Below are positions 19,404 to 26,435 of a stretch of DNA of 41,420 bases, one piece after another (positions within the stretch are counted from its first letter, which is position 1; every line of letters starts with the position of its first letter). Source of the DNA: Ignavibacteria bacterium (GTDB taxonomy: Bacteria > Bacteroidota > Ignavibacteria > Kapaibacteriales > Kapaibacteriaceae); contig VGVV01000013.1 in the NCBI GenBank assembly GCA_016873895.1, positions 1-41,420 on the forward strand. The letters run 5' to 3'. The position numbers were made by a program, and so were the translations under genes. The notes under the pieces were generated by a model. The model was not told the DNA's origin. It saw nothing but the letters and a program-made list of their open reading frames with translations, and searched no databases.

Positions 19404-21991
19404 TGCGTCGTAAGTCCAACGTCACCGGCACTCGTCGGGCACCATCGAGCCTGATCCAGGGCAAGCTCGACACACTGACCCAAGGCGTCAGCCAGCAGCC
19501 TCCACACCTGCGTCTGCCAGGGCAAGGTGAGCGGCAGGTGAATGCCTACAGCTCGCCGGTGGAAGGACTGACGAAGCGAGCCCCGACGATGTACGCGGGC
19601 CGGATCTTCGACACGTTCTTCCAGGACCTGTACTCGGAGATGATGCCGGTCGTTGGCGATGAGAACTACAGCGTCACGCTGACACCAGTGGGTAGCACCA
19701 CTGAACTGCGGATCCTGCTGAACGGGCTGACCTGCAAGTTGGACGTGCATGGCACAGGCATGACGGTCAACGCTTCGCCGTATGAGCGAATCGTCGGTGA
19801 CAGCACCAGCTACATCCATCACCTGACGGACCTGTACAAGAAGTACGTCCTGATCAACAACGGGCCTTTGGGCCTGCTTCTGAACAGAGAGAAGAGCACA
19901 GCCTTGTCGTCGGCCACCGTGGCCGCGGCCAAGACCGACGCAATGATCTTCGTGCAGGGCGTGACCTATGACGTCAGCTACGTCGTCACCCTTGCAGGAA
20001 CGGCGCTGACGGCCGTGACCACGCCCAAGGTCACTGACACCAACAACACGATCAGCACTGCGACGGTGGCCTCCGGTCTGGCCACACGGATCAATGGCGT
20101 GTCGGGCTACACGGCGACCGCCAATGGCGCTGTGGTGCTGGTCAGCAAGAACGACGGTGGGGCGTTCACCCTGCAGCTGGATGACAGCCGCTCAAACACG
20201 CTGGCCCGCGTCATCCGTGGCAGCGTCTCGACCTTCTCCCAGCTGCCAGCTCGAGCATCCAACGGGTTCATCGTGAAGATCGACTCGGAGCCGGCGAACG
20301 CACAAGACGACTATTGGGTGAAGTTCGTCACCAATGACGGCAGCAGCTTTGGTGAGGGCACATGGGTAGAAACACTCAGCCCTGGCCAGAAGTACAAGCT
20401 GGACGAGAACGCCATGCCCCTGGTGGTCTACCGGGCAGCAAAGCAGGTCTTCTTTGTGGGACCTGCTGACGGCGCCACCAGAAGCGTCACGCACAACAGC
20501 ATCACCTACACCTATACGTTCCCGAGCTGGGGACAGAGAACGGCTGGAGACGAGACCACTGTGCCGACGCCAAGCTTTGTCGGGCAGCAGATCAAGGACC
20601 ATGTGCTGTTCCGTGGCCGCTATGCAATCTGCGCAGGCGAAAGCGTTGTCTTGAGTGAAACAAATGACATCTTCAACTTCTTCCCTGACACATCAGTCGC
20701 TGTACTGGAGACAGATCCGATTGATCTGCGGGCGTCATCCGAAACCAGCACACGCTTGAACTGGCTGCTGCCAGTGAACGAGACACTGCTGGCATTCAGC
20801 AACAACAGTCAGTTCCAGATCAGACCTGCCGACGTGGACGTACTGACGCCACGCACCGCCACGATCTTGCGCTTAAGCAACATCCTGATGAACCCTGACC
20901 TGCGACCCAAGATCGCCGGCCCGGTAGTGCTGTTTGCAACCAACGAGTTCAACTACACAAACTTCAGAGAGTTTCAGTTTTTCGAGACGCAAACTCGGCG
21001 ACTTGGCTTGAACCTGGGAGGCAGCCTGAACCTGACGGCATCCGTGCCGAAGTACATCGACGGACTAGCCAGCCACTGGGACGTAGGCGAGACGGTTGAC
21101 ATGATGGTATGCCGCACGCCAAACGACAAGAAGAAGCTCTATGTGTACAAATACTTGTGGCAGTCATCAACCGACAACCTTGGTAAAAGCCAGGCCAGCT
21201 GGAGCGAGTGGACATTTGATGGTGACATCATCTGGGTCAAGTTCATCGGCAACGAGCTGTGGTTCCTCATGTCGTATCCAGACGGAACCTACAGCTGCTT
21301 TATGAACAGCGAGGAACTGGATCAAGTCAGCAAACCGACCATTCATATGGATCGCCTGCTGATGTACCCAGAGTGCAATAGCGACTCCACCACAACCAAT
21401 AACGTGGCAGCGAGTTTTAACGCGGCCACAAACAAAACCACATTCACACTGCCATATCAAATGCAGGGTAAAACGACGATCGTGACACGGACAGATAACA
21501 GCGGGCCAAAGATGTACGAACTGGGCAGCGGCACGACAGGCACCACAATCACCTGTGCAGTGCCGGGCGACTGGAGCAGCTCAAAGCTGGCAATCGGCAG
21601 GCGCTACAAGATGGAGTACGAGTTCACCAGAGCATTCGTTCCCGCCAGAGATCAAGCCAGGTCACGAGTGGTTGGAGAGCAAGCCGGCCGCCTTCAGGTC
21701 GCCACCTGGCAGATAAACCACTTTAACACAGGCTTCTATGACGTAGTGGTAAAACGCAACGGCAGGAGTATCGACAGCCGTTACGAGTACAGAAGCCGTG
21801 CTCTTAACGTGCTCAACAACACTCTGACAACTGAAACAAAGTTCGTTGACACAGGCTCATTCCGCGCACCCGTATATAGCAAGAACCTGGAGTGCAGAGT
21901 TATCGTTGAGAGTGACAGCTACTTGCCCGTGACGGTGACAAGCGCCATCTGGGAAGGCAACTACAACGATCGTTCCAGGAGCGTGGGCTGA
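19403..21991 (+). CDS. Tail tube protein B / nozzle (T7 gp12-like)
   Basis: The 862-residue product (T7 gp12: 794) has the family opening GKLDTLTQGVSQQPPHLRLP and GERQVNAYSSPVEGLTKRAP, and a beta-rich body ending in VTSAIWEGNYNDRSRSVG. It forms the tail nozzle. ATG 19403 is preferred to the in-frame GTG at 19400. Its stop overlaps the next gene (TGATG). Confidence 0.95.
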   Translation: MRRKSNVTGTRRAPSSLIQGKLDTLTQGVSQQPPHLRLPGQGERQVNAYSSPVEGLTKRAPTMYAGRIFDTFFQDLYSEMMPVVGDENYSVTLTPVGSTTELRILLNGLTCKLDVHGTGMTVNASPYERIVGDSTSYIHHLTDLYKKYVLINNGPLGLLLNREKSTALSSATVAAAKTDAMIFVQGVTYDVSYVVTLAGTALTAVTTPKVTDTNNTISTATVASGLATRINGVSGYTATANGAVVLVSKNDGGAFTLQLDDSRSNTLARVIRGSVSTFSQLPARASNGFIVKIDSEPANAQDDYWVKFVTNDGSSFGEGTWVETLSPGQKYKLDENAMPLVVYRAAKQVFFVGPADGATRSVTHNSITYTYTFPSWGQRTAGDETTVPTPSFVGQQIKDHVLFRGRYAICAGESVVLSETNDIFNFFPDTSVAVLETDPIDLRASSETSTRLNWLLPVNETLLAFSNNSQFQIRPADVDVLTPRTATILRLSNILMNPDLRPKIAGPVVLFATNEFNYTNFREFQFFETQTRRLGLNLGGSLNLTASVPKYIDGLASHWDVGETVDMMVCRTPNDKKKLYVYKYLWQSSTDNLGKSQASWSEWTFDGDIIWVKFIGNELWFLMSYPDGTYSCFMNSEELDQVSKPTIHMDRLLMYPECNSDSTTTNNVAASFNAATNKTTFTLPYQMQGKTTIVTRTDNSGPKMYELGSGTTGTTITCAVPGDWSSSKLAIGRRYKMEYEFTRAFVPARDQARSRVVGEQAGRLQVATWQINHFNTGFYDVVVKRNGRSIDSRYEYRSRALNVLNNTLTTETKFVDTGSFRAPVYSKNLECRVIVESDSYLPVTVTSAIWEGNYNDRSRSVG

Positions 21992-23142
21992 TGGCATTTC
22001 CTATTGGCGCCGTCATTGGAGCTGTCGCCGGGATCGGCTCCTCAATCTTTGGTGCGGCCTCGGCAAAGAGCCAAGCCGATGCGCAGTACAAGGCCGCTGA
22101 GAAGCAAGCCAAGGCCCGCTTCAGGCGGGACAAGCAGGAATATCGCCTGGCCAACTTGGCGGCCAAGACGCAGTGGTGGTGGGACAAAGCCCGTGTCGAG
22201 CAGCTGCGCTTCAACGAGCGGCAAAAGGCATCGGACTACAAGGCGAACCAGTCGCAGATGCTGGGCGCCGCATCGCAGCAGCTGAGCTCTCGGATCGGAG
22301 AGATCACCAGCCGCGCTGCCCTGGAGCAGAACACGGAGTTCGCCAAGGCATCGGTCGACTACCCGTACCGCATGCAGGCCCTGGCGATCGACACGCTGGA
22401 GACCACCAGGCAATACCTGAACCAGGTCAACCAGACGGCACTCGAGAGCGCACAGACCACCAGCAAGCTCAACAAGGACACCGAGGAACTGGTGCAAAGC
22501 CTTGCGCTGGAGGAGCAGCGTGACTACCTGGGCTGGCAGCTGAACAAGATTGCCGCCCTGGTGGAGGACAGTAAATCGGGTGCTCGTGGTGCTGACCGCC
22601 AGGGCGGAGGACAGACCGGCAAGCTGCTGATGATGCAAGCTGCCAAGCAGCTCGGCCAGCGCTGGGGCGAGCTGGAGGTGAATGCCACCTCACGCAAGGT
22701 GCGCCTGGGCCTGCTGAACAGCACGATCAAGGGTGAGTACGCCCAACAACTGGGGCGCTACGCACTGGGCATGCAGGACATGACGGAGCGTGCTGCAGCC
22801 ACGATCAAGCGCAGCAACAACGAAGCGTCGATGCTGAATCAAACCATGTCGAAGCTGACGATCCCGTCGTTCGGCTGGCGTGCACAGACCTACGGGGCGC
22901 AGCTTGCATCTGCACAGGCTGACTACACCAGCTCTGTGATCAGCCTGAGCAAGCCGTACCGCGAAGAGATCTACTTCGATCCGCTCAAGCCGATCAAGGG
23001 ACTGAAGCCTGAGTACATCGGGCCAACACAGCCGTCAACTGGCAACTTGGGCTTCACGATTGGCAATGCCATCTTGGGCGGCGTGCAAGGTGCAATGAAC
23101 TTCAGCTACATGAACAAGGCTGGTCAGCTCAGCTTCTATTGA
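21991..23142 (+). CDS. Internal virion protein (T7 gp14-like)
   Basis: The 383-residue product follows the nozzle gene as T7 gp14 does. The N-terminus has a glycine-zipper hydrophobic segment (PIGAVIGAVAGIGSSIFGAA), fitting a protein ejected into the outer membrane, followed by long helical regions rich in Ala/Gln/Lys (about 25-290) and a C-terminal SKPYREEIYFDPLKPIKGLK segment. It would be part of the core and ejectosome channel. The other core proteins lie far away on the opposite strand. It is the last virion gene of the plus-strand block. Confidence 0.8.
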   Translation: MAFPIGAVIGAVAGIGSSIFGAASAKSQADAQYKAAEKQAKARFRRDKQEYRLANLAAKTQWWWDKARVEQLRFNERQKASDYKANQSQMLGAASQQLSSRIGEITSRAALEQNTEFAKASVDYPYRMQALAIDTLETTRQYLNQVNQTALESAQTTSKLNKDTEELVQSLALEEQRDYLGWQLNKIAALVEDSKSGARGADRQGGGQTGKLLMMQAAKQLGQRWGELEVNATSRKVRLGLLNSTIKGEYAQQLGRYALGMQDMTERAAATIKRSNNEASMLNQTMSKLTIPSFGWRAQTYGAQLASAQADYTSSVISLSKPYREEIYFDPLKPIKGLKPEYIGPTQPSTGNLGFTIGNAILGGVQGAMNFSYMNKAGQLSFY

Positions 23143-23143
23143 T

Positions 23144-23169
23144 ATACACTTGACACCGTACAAGTGTAT
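23144..23169 (+). promoter_or_regulatory. 9-bp inverted repeat before AbrB-like gene
   Basis: ATACACTTG (23144-23152) and CAAGTGTAT (23161-23169) are perfect inverted arms separated by 8 bases, 5 bases before the ATG of the AbrB-like gene. A TTGACACNNNNCAA match (23150-23163) lies within it. This is a good candidate autoregulatory operator or promoter. Confidence 0.6.
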
Positions 23170-23174
23170 GTCAC

Positions 23175-23561
23175 ATGGCACGTCTCCAAGGCGAAGAGCT
23201 GCTCAACTACCTCAAGGCAAATGAGGGTGTGGAGCTGGAAACTCTTATTGAAGGTGCTGGCTACACTGCCAGCCGCGGTGGTCGGCGCACGCTGCAGAAG
23301 TCAAAGTTCTTCGCTGCCTTCAGCCAAGCGAACGGCTATGACCTTGGCTCCTTCACCGTGAACATGCCTGAAGGGCTGGGCAAGGAGCCCACCTACCGCC
23401 TCAAGGTGGGACCCAAGGGCTTGATCCCCGTCAGCCGGGCCTACACCACACAGATCGGCCTGAACCACGGGGACTACGTGAACGTCGAGATTGATGGCGA
23501 CTGCATCGTTCTGGTCAAAGAAGACGCCAACGACAAAGGAGAAGAAAAGGTGGCAGCTTGA
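23175..23561 (+). CDS. AbrB-like transcriptional regulator
   Basis: The 128-residue product has the layout of cyanobacterial AbrB regulators: an N-terminal domain (LQGEELLNYLKANEGVELE, then SKFFAAFSQANGYDL) followed by an SpoVT/AbrB-type swapped-hairpin domain, YRLKVGPKGLIPVSRAYTTQ and IGLNHGDYVNVEIDGDCIVL (about 73-113). In cyanobacteria these proteins control carbon and nitrogen genes; here it probably came from a host and may control host or phage genes. It sits between virion and lysis genes with its own inverted repeat upstream and a terminator downstream, so it looks like an independent transcription unit. Confidence 0.75.
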   Translation: MARLQGEELLNYLKANEGVELETLIEGAGYTASRGGRRTLQKSKFFAAFSQANGYDLGSFTVNMPEGLGKEPTYRLKVGPKGLIPVSRAYTTQIGLNHGDYVNVEIDGDCIVLVKEDANDKGEEKVAA

Positions 23562-23625
23562 CCTTGGCACTTGCCATGCGTCAACAGCTTTTTAGCCTTG
23601 AATCGGTGAAAGCCGAGGTCTACCG

Positions 23626-23648
23626 GAGGGGGTCACACCCCCTCTTTT
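23626..23648 (+). terminator. Rho-independent terminator
   Basis: GAGGGGGT (23626-23633), loop CAC, ACCCCCTC (23637-23644), TTTT. It ends the AbrB-like unit and lies 4 bases before the endolysin ATG, similar to the arrangement after the capsid gene. Confidence 0.8.
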
Positions 23649-23652
23649 GCTG

Positions 23653-24774
23653 ATGACGATCAAAGACGTCCAATTCACTGACCAGCGCTGGCTGGAGTTC
23701 TGGGACAACTACGAGGGCCTCGAGCACCAGATGCGTGCCGTTGTCAAACTCGGCTGGCAAATCAAGCAAGCAGATCCGTGCCTGCTGGCAGAAAACGCCG
23801 ACTGGGTTGAGGAATGGCGCAGCCCGGCAGACATTGAAAACACCTGGGCTGGGATTGAAGGCGCGGCGAAGAAGCACGGCGCCAAGTATCCAGAACTTGT
23901 CGCTGCTCAGTGGGCCCTCGAGTCAGGCCGTGGCAAGCACATGTCTGGCCGAAAGAACCCATTCGGACTGAAGGGGCCTGGCACCAGCAAGCAAACCCAG
24001 GAGGTGGTGAACGGCAAGACCATCACGATCCAGGACTCGTTCATCGACTTCCCGTCCTTTGACGCGGCAGTGAAGTATCTGGTCAAGCGGTGGTACCTCG
24101 ACTGGAAACAACACAAAGGCGTCAACCACGCGTCCAACCGCAACGAGGCAGCAAAGGATCTGCAGCGCCAGGGGTACGCAACCCTGCCCGTGTATGCCGA
24201 TCGCCTGATCGCTCTGATGAACCAGGAGCGTCCGGTGCAAGGGGAGGCATTGCCACGCAATCCGCTGAACGTGCGCTGGCAGAGCCAGAACGACAACAAG
24301 AGCGGCACCGGCTACCGCGAGTGCTTCTCCTCCAGCTGCGCCATGCTCGCCATGTTCTGGGGCAAGGTCGTGGGCGATGACGCCTACAACGCGATCCGGG
24401 CCAAGTTCGGAGACACCACCAGCGCCCAGGCACAGTTGGCAGCGCTGCGCTCGCTTGGCCTGCGGGCTGACTTCCACACCGATGGCAACCCACGGCTGCT
24501 GGAGCAAGAGATTGATGCGGGCCGGCCCGTTGCAGTGGGCTGGCTGCACAAGGGGCCTGTGTCATCCCCCAGTGGCAGCGGCCATTGGTCAGTGATTATC
24601 GGCTACACCGACATTGCCTGGATCCACAACGATCCCAATGGCGAGGCCTCTTTGGTTGGCGGCGGCTACCTCAACACCAGCAAGGGAGCTGGCATTGCCT
24701 ACAGCCGCAAGAACTGGAACCCACGCTGGATGCCTGGTGGCTCTGGCGGCTGGTATCTCACCTGCAAGCCATGA
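23653..24774 (+). CDS. Two-domain endolysin: glucosaminidase plus C39-like peptidase
   Basis: The 373-residue product combines two wall-active domains. The first (about 70-200) is of the FlgJ/GH73 glucosaminidase type: AAQWALESGRGKHMSGRKNP with Glu90 as likely acid, then FGLKG. The second (about 215-370) is a papain-like C39-type peptidase: Cys229 in SSSCAM, His311 in GHWSVIIGY and Asp327 in HNDPNG. Together they could cut glycan and peptide bonds of peptidoglycan at lysis. No signal peptide is seen, so release would need the holin. ATG 23653 is preferred to TTG 23647. T7 uses an amidase instead, and none is seen here. Confidence 0.75.
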   Translation: MTIKDVQFTDQRWLEFWDNYEGLEHQMRAVVKLGWQIKQADPCLLAENADWVEEWRSPADIENTWAGIEGAAKKHGAKYPELVAAQWALESGRGKHMSGRKNPFGLKGPGTSKQTQEVVNGKTITIQDSFIDFPSFDAAVKYLVKRWYLDWKQHKGVNHASNRNEAAKDLQRQGYATLPVYADRLIALMNQERPVQGEALPRNPLNVRWQSQNDNKSGTGYRECFSSSCAMLAMFWGKVVGDDAYNAIRAKFGDTTSAQAQLAALRSLGLRADFHTDGNPRLLEQEIDAGRPVAVGWLHKGPVSSPSGSGHWSVIIGYTDIAWIHNDPNGEASLVGGGYLNTSKGAGIAYSRKNWNPRWMPGGSGGWYLTCKP

Positions 24775-25136
24775 AGCGAGAACGACTGCACCTCAGCGTC
24801 TACACCAGCGTGGAGACAGGCGTTGACTGGAACGGGCGGTACTACATCGCCTGCACCAGCAGAGCCAGCATGTTCTTCCGCTGCCCTAAGGAAGCACGGA
24901 AGTGGCTGAAGCTTCCTGCCAAGATCCCCTCCCGTGAGGCCTACGACAGCTGGATCGCTTCGCTTGAGGCTGCTGACCAGGAACGTGTCAGCAAAAAGGC
25001 CGAACCTTTAACAAGAGAGGCGCCTATTGAACAAACGTCGCCCAACCTTTTACAAGAGCTGCTGGCCACAGGGTTCGGCCCCGAGTGCCACCTGGACGAG
25101 AGCGACCCCAACCACCAGACCAAGATGATCACCTAG
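24771..25136 (+). CDS. Hypothetical protein after endolysin (121 aa)
   Basis: ATG 24771 overlaps the endolysin stop (ATGA). The 121-residue protein begins with a strand-rich part (LHLSVYTSVETGVDWNGRYY) and has FFRCPKEARKWLKLP near residue 35-50, then a polar tail. No family recognised. It is the last gene of the plus-strand block, and its end overlaps the convergent minus-strand gene by eight bases. A lysis-related role is possible from its position only. Confidence 0.55.
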   Translation: MKRERLHLSVYTSVETGVDWNGRYYIACTSRASMFFRCPKEARKWLKLPAKIPSREAYDSWIASLEAADQERVSKKAEPLTREAPIEQTSPNLLQELLATGFGPECHLDESDPNHQTKMIT

Positions 25137-25347
25137 CCCTGTGAGCTTCCCAGGCCTCGCCCAGGTTCTCGGAGGCTTCATGGGCGAACCATCTGGCGAT
25201 CACCGTCTGTTGATGCCAGAGAGTGTTCAGCAGCATGGCGGTGTTGAAGAGCCCCTCGTAGTCCTCTGACTCGAATAGGTCGAGCAGTGTCCGCTTGGTT
25301 GCTTCCTGCCTGAACTCCAGCTCTTGGCCGACAACAAAGGGTTGCAC
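25129..25347 (-). CDS. Hypothetical protein (72 aa)
   Basis: The start is GTG 25345-25347, three bases after the holin-like gene stop. The 72-residue product is helical and acidic (LLDLFESEDYEGLFNTAMLL in the middle). No family recognised. It is the last gene of the long minus-strand block and converges on the plus-strand block with an eight-base overlap; no terminator is visible between them. Confidence 0.55.
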   Translation of the reverse strand: MQPFVVGQELEFRQEATKRTLLDLFESEDYEGLFNTAMLLNTLWHQQTVIARWFAHEASENLGEAWEAHRAR

Positions 25348-25350
25348 GAC

Positions 25351-25536
25351 CTACCTCTTGACCATTGGGCTGACGATCCCAGCCAGCACTTCAATAGCCC
25401 GGTACACCTTCACCGCAAGCCTGCGGTAGTTGCTCAATGCTTCATTGTCCTTTGGCGTTGGGGTCATGTTCACGATGACCAGTGCAACACCATGGACTGC
25501 CACTGCAAGAGCGACGTAATCACTGATGCGATCCAC
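25351..25536 (-). CDS. Holin-like small membrane protein
   Basis: The 61-residue protein has one hydrophobic segment (YVALAVAVHGVALVIVNM, about 7-24), followed by TPTPKDNEALSNYRRLAVKV and LAGIVSPMVK. The hydrophobic segment followed by NxTPTPKD and a basic helix matches a family of small phage holins. It would permeabilise the inner membrane and release the endolysin. The start is ATG 25536. It lies at the end of the fibre operon, not next to the endolysin, which is on the other strand about 600 bases away. Confidence 0.65.
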   Translation of the reverse strand: MDRISDYVALAVAVHGVALVIVNMTPTPKDNEALSNYRRLAVKVYRAIEVLAGIVSPMVKR

Positions 25537-25564
25537 TGCTGTAGGGCGTCTGAATCAACCCTAC

Positions 25565-25849
25565 TTAATCCTTGACATCTGGCAAGGTTCCGTGTTCCAG
25601 CCTGCGGATGCGCACCTCATGATCACGCAGGTCGTCTTCCAACAGACGAATATCCTTCTGCAATTCAGATCGAAGGAGTCGCACCTCGTTGAGGATTGCA
25701 TCCATCCCTCGCTTCATGGAGCCGTGCTCCACAGCCATCTTCCATAGGGCGCCTGTTGCAGCTACCCCAACAACAGATGCGACCTCAAGCACGGTGCTGC
25801 AAAAGCTATGAGCAGCGTACCGACTTGAGGCCGCAGATCTAGGCTTCAA
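25565..25849 (-). CDS. Membrane-anchored coiled-coil protein
   Basis: The 94-residue protein has a hydrophobic segment (VLEVASVVGVAATGALWKMA, about 20-39) followed by a coiled coil (LLRSELQKDIRLLEDDLRDH to EVRIRRLEHG). The start is TTG 25849, overlapping the previous stop (TTGA); a later GTG start at the hydrophobic segment is possible. A spanin- or holin-accessory role is possible from topology and position, but there is no firm family match. Confidence 0.5.
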   Translation of the reverse strand: MKPRSAASSRYAAHSFCSTVLEVASVVGVAATGALWKMAVEHGSMKRGMDAILNEVRLLRSELQKDIRLLEDDLRDHEVRIRRLEHGTLPDVKD

Positions 25850-26367
25850 CCAATGATCGCAGCGCCTGTCACCCCACCGCTGAACTCGATGGTGTCCACC
25901 AAAGGCGGCTCAGGCTGCGGCTCCCACTGGCTGTAATCCGGCCCAGTGACATAAGCCGCCAGCTCTTCCGTCGTGGTGGTGGCCTGGATGGCGGCGATCT
26001 TCTGGCCGGACAGCAGGCGGATCTCCTGGCGCCGGTCCTTGACCGCCTGCGACATGACCACACCGTTGTCTGCTTCGCGGATCACCATCCAGTCGGTGGG
26101 CTGCAGCAGGGTGCCAGCAGTGGTCCGGGTCTGATCGCACCACTGCTCAACGAGCTGAGCGTGGTCTTTCCAGATCAGGGTGCCGTCTTCCGAGTAGCCC
26201 CATGCAAATCTCTGGTCCCAGGTCGGAGGGTCAGGCACTTCCGTCACACCTGCTGCTTCGCGCTCCTCCGGTGTCGCCAAGCGCAAAAAGTTGGCGGGTC
26301 GAAGAATCCCGTGGACATCAGTGAAGGCCACGTCGGGAGACAGTGGCTTGCCGTCTAGAAGGAACAT
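25846..26367 (-). CDS. Tail fibre assembly-like protein
   Basis: The 173-residue product has the pattern of phage proteins encoded after tail fibres: WDQRFAWGYSEDGTLIWKD near residue 50-68, then LLQPTDWMVIREADNG near 86-101, and VKDRRQEIRLL followed by AAIQATTTTEELAAYVTGP. Such proteins act as fibre chaperones or attach to the fibre tip. It lies downstream of two fibre genes. The start is ATG 26367. Confidence 0.65.
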   Translation of the reverse strand: MFLLDGKPLSPDVAFTDVHGILRPANFLRLATPEEREAAGVTEVPDPPTWDQRFAWGYSEDGTLIWKDHAQLVEQWCDQTRTTAGTLLQPTDWMVIREADNGVVMSQAVKDRRQEIRLLSGQKIAAIQATTTTEELAAYVTGPDYSQWEPQPEPPLVDTIEFSGGVTGAAIIG

Positions 26368-26435
26368 GGCTGGGGGTGCGGTGTTACATGGGGCGTGGCC
26401 CAGAAGGCTTGTTCACTACGAGTCCGGGGTTTGTG

